This document shows, piece after piece, positions 33,601 to 45,600 of a DNA stretch of 64,000 nt. The translations under genes were made by a program, and so were the position numbers. This DNA is from Amphiura filiformis. Its lineage: Eukaryota > Echinodermata > Ophiuroidea > Amphilepidida > Amphiuridae. Position 1 is the first letter of the stretch, and the number at the start of each line of letters is the position of its first letter. The stretch covers positions 5,895,481 through 5,959,480 of the forward strand of contig NC_092631.1 in assembly GCF_039555335.1 (NCBI RefSeq). The letters are read 5' to 3'. The notes beneath the pieces were generated by a model that did no database searches, had not been told where the DNA came from, and worked only from the letters and a program-made list of their open reading frames with translations.

Positions 33601-36600
33601 TGTCATGATTAATGGACTGTATCTTGTACTATCTTCTATAGTGCCTGGTGACTTTCTGCTCATTTTGTGGGAGCAGGTGATTGTGAGTTGAGGGTTTCTG
33701 GCTCGCAACCCTCGATATATTGTTCTTTATGATTTTGTTAAAATTAAGCCGTGGCACAGATGACCAGCAAAAATATTGCCTATCACCCTATGGTATATTC
33801 GTCCCAGCTTCTATATGGTCCTTACCTGTATGTTTTCCACACTGATGTTACCATGTTCCCAGGCATTCAGTAATTCTTGGATGACATATGGCACTGTAGT
33901 GCACACTTCATTCCACCTAACATGTCTGGACAAAGAAGAAAAAATAGGCTGTAGGCCTAAGCATCCCTTCATATGATTTCTGTCACCATAGCATATCTCT
34001 CAACCCTGCTGAATCCAACAAATCCCCCCAACACATGACGTGCCTCCCTTCGGGCCGGACTTACCTTTTGCTGGCCCCTGGGCACAGCAACATGATTGCA
34101 CCCTGGCTCTTTGGATCAAAGTGTTACACCCCACCCCCACCACTATAACCTAGGTTTTTTCAAGAATTCTAGCTTCAAATTGCTTGAGTATCCTGAAATT
34201 ACTTTACCTGGTCAAATGCAATTTGCAATTTTCATGCTAATATGGGGCAAAATTAGGACAAAGGAAGATGAACATTACAACTTATTCCTACTTCATCTTC
34301 CTTTTTTTTTATAACATAATTTTTTATCCTCTCAAAATGTTGCCCCCCCCCCCCCTCAGATTGTGGCCCACTGTGCCCTGTGGTAAATCCAGCCCTGCTG
34401 CTCCTTGAGCTGGGCAGAGACAAGTAACACATATACAGGGTACCTCTATGATGGCAACTCATGTAGTGGGCTAGGGTTAGTTAAGGAGAGGCTGTGTGGC
34501 TACTCCCCCATCTCATTTGGACATAAAATAGCCGTTTCCAAGGAAATGGATGATCCCAATCTTATGCAACTTTCAAAACTTGAATCTTTGTCATGAAGAA
34601 GACAAGAACATATAAAACAACACTAAAATCAATAGCATACGTCATAGAATAACATTTTTCATGCAAAATGAAAACTGTCAGACCCCCTGTCCAAATGTTT
34701 GTTTTTTTCATTCATGAGAATTGCTCTAATTACAAGCCCCGATACACAACACTTGGAGACTTTTTTCTTTTTAGAAATAGTTGTCAAGCTAAAACAGTGA
34801 TTAACAGCTGGGGAAACTGTCTGCAGCACTTTGATGGCAACACACATGCGTGAACACAATGTGTGATTCGCGACGGTTTTTGTTCAGGCTCCATAGCTTG
34901 AAAATTAGCCGTTTCAAGATTCACAGTCGGAGCCCTGATATTACCCATAGGTTTGGGGCTGCTATCATCCGGTACACTATACAAACACTGAATTACTATA
35001 CTTACAATGTTTTGAATTCAAACCCAGTCTGACATTGTGTTAATAACATATCCACTTTGGCCTGGTCTGCTGGTGGGATGTACCCCATTGGTTTGGGGCC
35101 GCTATCATCCGGTAAACTCTATTAAGTATTAACCCTAAATTGCTATACTTACAATGTTTTGAATTCAAACCCAGTCTGACATTGTGTTAATAACATATCC
35201 ACTTTGGCCTGGTCTGCCGGTGGGATGTAACCCATTGGTTTGGGGCCGCTATCATCCGGTAAACTCTGCAAAGCCCACGTCTCAAAGAACGATTCACCGC
35301 CATTTGTTATAACCATCTGTGGGAAGAAGAGAATTAATACAAGCATAACAAATGTATCATGACATTGACATTTTCACATCATTGATAGTGGGTATTAATT
35401 CGTTGGTCGTATCACATACTGACGTATTCGACATTTTAAACATTTTTGAGAAAATTGGTATGTTAGTTTGTTATGTTCTACTCTATATATTCACCAAAAA
35501 TCATGCCTCAAAGTGGCTTAATTAGTAAGATATTAATTAATTTAATTAAGTCGCATTTACAAAACCTTGAAATGTCTGCATCACATAACAACGTATTTGC
35601 TGATCACCTATACTGCGCAAGCCCAGTATATCATATCTGCAATTTGAAGAATTTGCCGTTTCACATACTGACGTATTTGCACGACGTATTTGCGTGATTC
35701 TGTCAATGCACGGCAAAATTGCTGTTTTGTCCTTTTCACATACTGATGTATTTGTGCAACTGTTTCACATACTGACGTATTTGCGCTACGTATTTGTCAT
35801 TTGAACAGCGAAATTAACATTAGTCCTTTTCACATAGTGCCATATTTAATTTTATATTGATTTTTTGCAGAATAAGTTATGCTCTAATAGTGATAAGTGA
35901 ATTATATTGAAAATATGGTATATTTGCATTACTGTTAAACTGGGTTTAATCGACAATAATATTTTAATCAAGATTATGCAGCAAATGAAAATAGCTAGAT
36001 TTTCAAGTTCGATTTTCTCGAAATGCATATTTTGCAAATACATCAGTATGTGATACGGCCGACGAATTCATTGAATGCACACCTCCACTAAAAAGTACTT
36101 ATGGCACTGATGTTTGATAAGTACACATCAGTGGTGAAGCCAGATTTTTGGAAGGGGTGTTATTGGGGCTCAAACTTGTGTATATATACTGACAACTTGA
36201 TGTCACAGACAAGTGTTCTTGTCACTCTCTTCCCTCCAGTAGCTTTGAGTAGTGTACCGGCTAAAATTTTAGAATGACTTTACTGAGAAAAAAGCATCAG
36301 AAGCACACAAAATTTTTTGCAATATTCATGATAAAATTGGCCAAAATTTTGTTAATTTCAGACTGAAACAGGTCACACAAGGAAGACAGCACATCCCAAA
36401 TATTGTTTCCAGCCGAAACACAGGCGAAATCATTAATTAAAGTAAAACTAGAGCGATAACCGCACCATAGCTGAACCATGTGGCTTCGGCAGTATATTGT
36501 GGTAGGCCTATACCACTGTCACCCGGAGTCTGTAATGGACATAACACCTTGGTCTGGGGCGGACATTTTAAAAATGAATTTAGGAGAGCAGCAACGGCAT

Positions 36601-39600
36601 CACTTGCATTACATTCCAGATGTTAAATCTACATCATATGCAAAATTTGAGGAAATTCATGACGAGTCCGTTTTATTTTAGGGCCATTTGTCTATAACTG
36701 GTCTTTACATGTAGCCCTATGGAGAGAGTGCCCGTTGAGGGCGCTTATAACCCCCATTTTAGGAACAAAAATGTGATTTAAAAAAACGGACTCGTCTGAA
36801 TTTTCTAAAATTTTCAGAGTATGTAGTATGAACATGTAGAAATATAATCAAGTAGTTGCCCTATCTGCTCTCCTCCTAAAAAATAAAAAGTCCTATACCT
36901 CAATGATAATGAAACCTAGGTGATAATCTCGAAATACTACGAAGGTATGACCGGCCGAGTGGTGTTAATGAAAGAGGAAAAGTAAAGAATATAAACTAGA
37001 GCAACTGTGCCCTTTGCAAGGGCACGAGGTAAGTTAGGCAGATGACTGTGATGATCTGATCAAGCAGCAATACTGTGCTGGATAGTATTAATTTTAATAA
37101 GACTGTTTCATTAATTGCCGTTTTAATATACCTTGATCGTGGAAAGCTGGCATTTTGAAAACTTGAATTTTGACCTCTGTATGACCCCCTTAATGACCTT
37201 AAATGAATTTTAAAATATTTAAAACATGTTAAGAATGTCATAAGGATCATTGCATTTTAATTTCAGCTCAATTGAAGCATTTTGACAACTTGACCTTTGA
37301 CCCCTTTATTGCCCCTTAATGACCTTAAATGAATTTTAAAATATTATCAACATGTTTAGAATGCCATAAGGATCATTGCGTTTAAATTTCAGCTCAATCA
37401 GAGCATTTTGGATAACTTGATCTTTGACCCCTTCATGACCCCTTAATGACCTTAAATGAATTTTAAAATGTTTTTTAAATGTTTAGAATGTCATAAGGAT
37501 CATTGCATATAAATTTCAGCTCAATTGGAGCATTTTGAAAAATTTGACCTTTGACCCCTTTATGACCCCTTAATGACCTTAAATGAATTTTAAAATGTTT
37601 TTAAAATGTTTAGAATGTCATAAGGACCATTGCATTTAAATTTAAGCTCAATCAGAGCATTTTCGGTTAAAATGACCTTTTTTGACCCCTGTGACCCCTG
37701 GATGACCTCTGACGTTTGGAAATATTTTTATTATATTCTTTATGTTTTCCTCTTTCATATGACACCACTCATGGGGTCATACCTTTGTGGCATTTACAGA
37801 TATGTCCATTTCAGACCAAATGGTTGCTGAGTAAGGAAGTATTTAAGGAAGGAAGGAAGTAACATAGACTACTATAGGCTGAGACCATTTCATGGTTCAG
37901 CAACAACAAGGCGACACTACTACATGTAGTTGACAACTCTGCATACACACACAGTGTTTCCTACCTCTGCTCCATACAATTGTGCTATATGACACAGCAT
38001 AAGGAATGAGATATCAAACAGTACAGCTCTAATCTGTGATGCTTTACTCTGCTCCGTAGGGTTGCCTTGTCTTGTTTGGTCACTGATTCTGAAATAAAGA
38101 GATAAGATTTTATTACGACTATAGACTCAGAATATGACTGTGCATACTGTTTTGGCAAATCAGAGGAAGATGTAAGACAGAGAAAGGTTAACAGAATTAT
38201 ATACTTGAGATAATCCCGTAGGTAATCCTGTCACATCTATTCACTGTCTTTTATTCGCGTATAGTTAAACACCCACTGAAATAGCCTTTGATGAGATGTG
38301 TGAGGCTGCTCACGGTTGATCGATTAGCACTCCAGAATTGGAATTATTTCCAATGTTTCTGTAAAGAAGTTGTTGAAAGGTACAATGTATGCAACATGTG
38401 TGTTAACTAAGAACCTCCAACTAAGATGGGATACCACCTGTGGATACTAGAAGTAATTTATTTACTGTAGAAATTAAGCATATTCTTACTTGATATATTT
38501 AGCAGCAAATTTCTTGAGTTTTCCGGACGTAGCTCCAGCAGCACTGATGAGTTCAAAGCTTTGACCAGACATCATATGACCTAACACTCCAAGTAATTCT
38601 TCCGGGTTCTTGTTGTAGTCATTCTCAAGGGTCTGCGTAATGGAGGAAAGGTAAGAAAAATGTACATTTGGACTATTCCAATTGAGATCCATGTACCCAC
38701 TGTGGGCGATTAAGATGGTGTCTTCCACAAGGGGTGTACTGGAGAAGCTCATTTAGGCAATAGAAGCAAATTAACTCGATCTTTCAATCGACCATCGATG
38801 CTTGTGCTTATAACAGTGGGGAGAGGCTAGAACTTGAATTTAAAAAAATCCAATTTGTATGACATCATGCCCAATATACCAGTTATTTCTAGCATCTTTG
38901 TCAATGTTTCAAGTATTGAATGTCAACTTTTAACTAATATTGTTTTATATTTGTTCTTTAAATATGAAAGCAAAGCATTGATTTGATTTAAGAACTTGGT
39001 CAAAATTACTACTGGTCTTATACCCGAGTGCACCCTTATTTCTAGAATGTTTTGAAAAAAGAAGTGAGCCTATAGGTGGGCTTATACCTGAGTGGTTATG
39101 CAGGGATGCCAGTTGCCTCCTCAAGTTGGGAAGGAAAATAATATTTCATAAAATACTAAAGGCGAAGCGGAGCGAGCGTAGCGAGTGGAGCTCTCGCCCC
39201 TCACGGCGTGGGGTCCAGGGGCAAAGCCCTGCTGGGGGTCGAGGGGGCAAAGCCCCCCAAAGCCAGACGGTTTCTGCACATTTTACACCACAGGGGAGGC
39301 TATTTTTAGGGGGAAGTTACATGTCAACAGATTAAAAATTAAAGCAAATGATTTACAAATATACAGCTAAATTTCCTTATTTCCACTGCTAGCGTACGAA
39401 TATATACCCTGACAGTAAGTACATTTATACTTCCCTGCAACATCTACTTTCCGTATGTAATCCGACAAAAACCGTCCTGCATCATCCTTTGGTTCCAGAC
39501 ATTGCCATTTAAACCGATTTTTAACTCCAGCATCGATCGTCTTTATATCTGCTTTCCTATCCACTTCCATTGTGATGATTGATCGCAAGATAAACAGCAA

Positions 39601-42600
39601 ATCCGATCGTAATTCGGCCCGTAATTCAATACCACACACGCAAGTTTAAAGTTTATTAATATTTTATTGTCAAAACAAAACGCACGTTCATGCGATCAAG
39701 GCTTCCGAATTTGCAGCCAACAAGTCACATTTTTCGTGTTTCCGTCTCATCCCTAGAGGTGTACAGCTACAACAAAAACACTGCGTATTGTACCATGCAT
39801 ACGGGCGCGTGCTCTTGAGCATGAGAGTGATTAGTTGACAAATAGTTGACAAAAGAGGGCAGTATATTTTATTTTATTTCTTTCAGAGCCGGGCGGACGC
39901 GACGGTATTTTTTTTTCCCTTCCAACCGGAGATTTTTTTTGCGACCGGAAATTTTGTAAAAAAATACGCGCGGTCCGGATTTCCGGAAATATCCGGAAGA
40001 CTGGCATCCCTGGTTATGCTATTTGGAAACAATGGGCTATTCTAGGAACTAGGAATTTTGGCTGGTTGTGATTCTACAGGTACATGAGGTGGGCTTATAC
40101 CCGGGTGGTTACGCAGGCATTGAGTTTTGCAATGTGACAGGTGTGCTGTAAATCGCACGCCTGGATAACCCGAGGTGTGCTTTTAGGTGTGCTGCAAATC
40201 GCACACCTAAATAAACCAAGGTGTGCTTTTTTCAAAACTGGTGTATGACTATGATTTCATTTTCAGCTAAAACTTAGCAATTGTGACAACATACATGTAC
40301 TTTTTTTTAAATGGCCATGGTAAAAGCTCTGGGGTAATGAATGGTGTATACTGCATAGATGTCCCTGGACTTTGGACTTATTGCTAGTGTCATTTGTAAT
40401 TTTTTTTTTTTTTAATTAGTTTTTTTTTTTTTTTGGATTTAGAATGTCCCTGAACTTTAGAATGTCCCTGGAATTTTTTTAATTTAAAAAAAAAATTATA
40501 AAGATTTTAAAAATTATAAATTCTTGTTTAAAATAGGCAAATTTGTAAATTATGTTCACATAATAATCTATGAATGATTTTAAAATGCATTTGTTTTGTA
40601 TGCTTCTTTACTTCATAAATAGGTTGTAATGTGAACATCAATTATAAATTTGCCTATTTTGAATATGAATTTATAATTTTTTAAAATCTTTTTGTAATTT
40701 TTTTTCAAGTTTTAAAAAAAAAATTAAAAATATTTCCAGGGACATTTTTAAGTTCCAGGGACATTCTAAATAAAAATAAAAACTTAAAAAAAAAAAAAAA
40801 ATTTTTTTTTTTTTTTTTTAGGTGTGCTGAAAAATCGCACCTCGGCGTATTTTCAGGCGTGCGGCGCGTGCGAATCGCACTCGCACGCCTTAAAACTCAA
40901 TCCCTGGTTACGGTAATTGGAAACACTTACAGTTAACATCCTAGTAACAGTAGGTTCAGCTTTTATGATCAGTGTTGAACTAGGGATTTTGGCTGGTTGT
41001 GATTCTACTGGTACATGAGGTGGGCTTATACTCGGGTGGTTACGGTAATTGGAAACACTTACAGTTAACATCCTAGTAACAGTAGGTTCAGCCTTTATGA
41101 TCAGTGTTGAACTAGGGATTTTGGCTGGTTGTGATTCTACAGGTACATGAGGTGGTATCCTCTTGGTTTCACCCCTGAAAGGAAACAATAAATACATTAA
41201 ATAATTAAAGTATGTTTTTCAAAATCACTGTTTGGAAATAAACTTTATAAGGTGTATTCATATTAACAGTCGCATCTCCAGCAGTGCTAAATTGCTGCAA
41301 GCATTGGAGCGTTAAGTTTGCCTTGAAGCAATCTGGCTTGCGATTTGACGCTCGGGCATGCTAACGACTTATGGATTAGATATTGGCAGTCACTCTACAA
41401 ATGGATGCTCGAAACACCCAATTTATGATTTATAAAGCCGTGAAGCTGTTCAAGATGTATTGCGAGGAGAAGGGCATTGCGTTTGGAACTAGATAAATTA
41501 CTTGGCCACTTCTATGCTGCTGAATTACGCATTTAAAACAAGATACAATGTACACTATTCATATATGTGAACTTCCTCAACAAACACTAATACATTGTAC
41601 TTGAAACCAGATCTAGTCATGCAAGCTTTTTTTTTACTTGAATATTCAACAGTAGGGTTAAATACGGCAGTGTCATGAGTGCAGTATTGCTATTGTACAG
41701 CACATGTCTGTACCACGATCGACTCCGTCACACAGATAGAGTGACATTTGGTCGTTTTAATGAGTTTTGAGATTTCATAATGAGAACTATCAAGTCCAGA
41801 TTATTATGATTGATACTAACTTAAATAAATCATAGTACTGTGTTTATTTCTTGCAATGTAGTTTCCATACTGCACTTGGCAACAGCCCCATGCTCTAGCT
41901 CTTAAGTCATATCTACAGACCGAAGTTCACTGTTTTCTAAAATCCATTTCCTGTGTTGTAATCTGTGTTGTAAATTAAATGTGGTGCGATCAAGCAAAAT
42001 CATTCTGAAGTCAGGCATATTCAATTTTCATTTTTACATGATTATATAAAGCATTTGTAAAGCCACATTTTGCAGAAACCCCCATTGAAATTTAACATTT
42101 AGTTCCAAAGATATGAACAGTTGAAGTGTTTCCAAAACAATATACAACAAAAGAATGATTTTGCTTTATCACATCACAAATAAGCTAATATTATTTATTT
42201 TGACAATCACACATGTGTATTGTATTGTAATGATAAATAGCAGTGCAAATATAGCCCATGGAAGAAATACCCACTCAGGTCATGAACATTGATCATATTT
42301 GAACTATGACAAACTACGATAGTCTGCTTGTAACCAATCAGCAGGTAGTGCTCATGGGGTTAAGGCACCATATGGCATCATTGGCCGATTCACAAACGCA
42401 GCACAGTGTGCACAGAGTTCTAATATTGTGAACTTTGTCAACTTTGTTTGCACAAAAATTATTATCAATATTAAGCAATATCAACGACACCTGTACCACT
42501 TTTGACCTAATTAGCACCCAGGTGCTTAGCACAAAAGGGCACTAATTATTAACCATATTATGGAAGTCAAAATGGGCATTTACCATGCACAACAGTACTC

Positions 42601-45600
42601 AATTATACATGTAGTTAAAGTCTGTACACAAATGTGACAGCTACAGGTTTCTCTGTGATTTGATAAACAATTTTTGTACCCAATTGTATAATAAAAGTGT
42701 ACTACACAGGTGGAAGTTAGGCAAGTCCACATGGGCACTTACTAGGGGAGGGTTGCTAATTAGGTTGAAAACTATTTATTTTGTCTAAATTTAGCTACAA
42801 AGTTAGGTCTGACAAATCTATCAAACGGAACAGGATATCACATGACGTGAGGGACCTAATGTGTACTCGAGCAGTAATTACCATTTTGGCAAGGCCGGTA
42901 CTGTACATTTTGTACCATGCTGCAAAATTGATCCATAAGTCTTAACTATTCCGATTTTAAGGTACACTACTTGTTTGTAACTTTTAAAATATATCTGTAT
43001 ATCTAAACATCAGTCATTGTGCATTTCAAGTTACACATACTTTTTGTTATGCTGCAGTTTATAGCAGAACTGCTGTTATGTAGTGTAGTTATTGAAATTC
43101 TATTTTCAAACTAAAACTGCTTTTATAATTAATTTTCCCTACAATATGTATTTTTTACTAGGTATAATACACCTCACCATAATGGCGACCGTTACCAGAT
43201 TAAACAGAATCAAAATGAATGAGCTTCAATTGGTACAAACAATTGGAAGTGGAGGATTTGGAACTGTTTATGAGATGACGTGGAAGAGCCCAGGAGGAGA
43301 TATGCAAGTAGCGGCTAAAAGTCTTTTTACACACGACACTCATGAGTTGGAAATCCTCTCTGGTCTTGTCCATCCTAATATCGTCAAGCTCATCGGTTAC
43401 GTTGATGAAGGGATTAATTTCTTGTTGGTTTTAGAGTTGTGTGAACGTGGGTCACTGCGCAGCTATCTCGATAAATATGATGGTCTATGTATGGATCAGG
43501 ACCTGTTTTTTGATTGGGCGAAGCAAGCGTCCATTCCGATAGAATACCTCAGGAAGGAGCGGATCGTGCACAAAGACTTGAAATCCAATAACTACCTGAT
43601 TACGAGCAATAATACGCTAAAATTAGCCGATTTTGGATTAGCTAAGAACATTGACGGAACAATTAGTAATGCAACTCAAAGAGCATCATTTCCCTGGATG
43701 GCACCGGAGCTATTCACTGAGGGCAAGCTGTCTCCAAACTATGATATTTTCGCGTTAGCTATTGTGATTTGGGAGCTGTGGACTGGACAAATTCCGTTTA
43801 AGGGCTTGGATTTTCAAGTCATCGCCTGGCGAGTCTGTCACCTGAAAGAGAGGCAATCCCTGCTGATATGCCCCAACCAATAGCTGACTTACTGAGGCAG
43901 TGCTGGGATGAAGACTGGCACAAAAGGCCAAGTATTGAGCACATAATTTCTGTGGTAAGTAATTCCTGATTCATTCAGTTGCCTCATCTTCACACCGTGT
44001 TATTTTTGACCATTTTATTATCAAATGGACATTTTGATTCCATGGGTGTACATGTATCAGGACCCAGCAGTGGTCAAAAGGCACCAAGGATAATTTTCCC
44101 CGGTATACAGCACTATTGCCTGCTACTTTGGGATAGAGCCTATACAAAAAAATTCCTTTAGAGGGGTTGGGAATAATTGCTGACTCACTGCAAACATGGC
44201 AACTGCATGTATAAACCATACACAAAGGTGCAATTTTACACTATTTTGGTACATAATCAAGGTGATTTTTGGTCTTAAACAGTTAACTCAATTTTGGGTA
44301 ATTTTCTGCCCGAAACACTAAGCTGACCTACTAGGTAAAAGCAGCATGTCAAACAGTATTTATATCATCATCAGTAAAGACTCCCTACATATAGAGCAAT
44401 CATCCATCCAGCCAATATCCTCAATCATCTGGTTAAGGTTCATTCATTCATTTAATCTAGTCAACCAGTCCCATTAGGACCCAAGTGTGTGTCCACCTGG
44501 ACAGACCAAGAAAACTCACTTTTTGGTTAGGTGGAATCACCGACACTGTGACCAATACCTTTGGTCTTCAGATGGGTGGATACATGCAGTATAAAGTCAA
44601 ATGGCGAGGAAGTTTCTTGATGACATGATCCCAACCATGTGACAGATTAACATGATTAACTGCAGCACCCCTACTCTTGTTGTGGGACAGTTTATTGGTT
44701 TGTACCCACACTTCCCTGCCATTTGACCTTCGACTGCATAAGGCATCCACCCAGCTGAAGACCAAAGGTTTTGGTTGCGATGTCAGAGATTGCATCTAAC
44801 CAGAAGGTGAGCTTTCTGGTTGACATGATTTAATTAATCACAATCCAGCGAACTTCTTAATATCAAAAACTTTTTACAGCATTTTGATGACTTTCCTCTT
44901 TAATGAAAGAAAGGCTTTATAGTTAATTTTTAAATCAAATTTTGCATGAATATGCCAAGATCCATACAAACAGTATAAACTGGCCTCAAAAAGAAACTTA
45001 TATTTTTCACAAGGTCATATCTTAAAATCCTCTCAATAAAAAAAAACAAAAATTGCACACAGGATTACTTCAATACTCTACTCTAAACACATGTCAGTAA
45101 CCAAACAGTTGTCCAACTGACACAACAGCAAAATGCACTGACATGGAACACCTTCCTGGACCACAATTCACATCCCAACAGATTTATTTTGTTGGGTTCC
45201 AATTATTCGCCTGTGAATGTGGTCCCGGAAGCTGTTCCGTGTCAGTGCATTTTACTGTGGTGTCAGTTGGACAACTGCTTGGTTACTGACATGTGTTTAG
45301 AGTAGAGCATTGAAGTAATCTTGTGTGTAATTTTTGTTCATTTTTATGGAGGCAATTTTAAGATATGACCTTGTGAAAAAATATAAGTTTCTTTTTGAGG
45401 CCAGTTTATTTTGAACTTATCCTTTGCTCGCATATAATAAATTTATCATCCTTTATATCCATTTGGCTTTCAAACATTTGTTCATGTTGGCACACTATGC
45501 TACATATTTTTCAGATAACTACAACAGCAATCACCGTTTGGCAGCAACAAATCATAACCACACCTTGGGTGCTCGAGAAGAGGTTCGGTTCAGATGGACC

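Larger units (their letters stand above)
40016..41174 (-). repeat. Tandem partial copies of MED24 exon 12, interrupted by element beta
   Basis: The period is about 132 bp. The full exon is 41063-41174. A near-identical copy of its 3' half plus intron lies at 40907-41038. A further copy is at about 40016-40113 before element beta, and the end of another precedes element alpha near 39076-39100. Copies keep GGCTGGTTGTGATTCTAC and the ACACTTAC donor where present. Confidence 0.88.

Noticed and set aside
37150..37715. Possible CRISPR-like regular array
   Set aside because: Whole 126-bp units are repeated, without unique spacers; it is a minisatellite in animal DNA.
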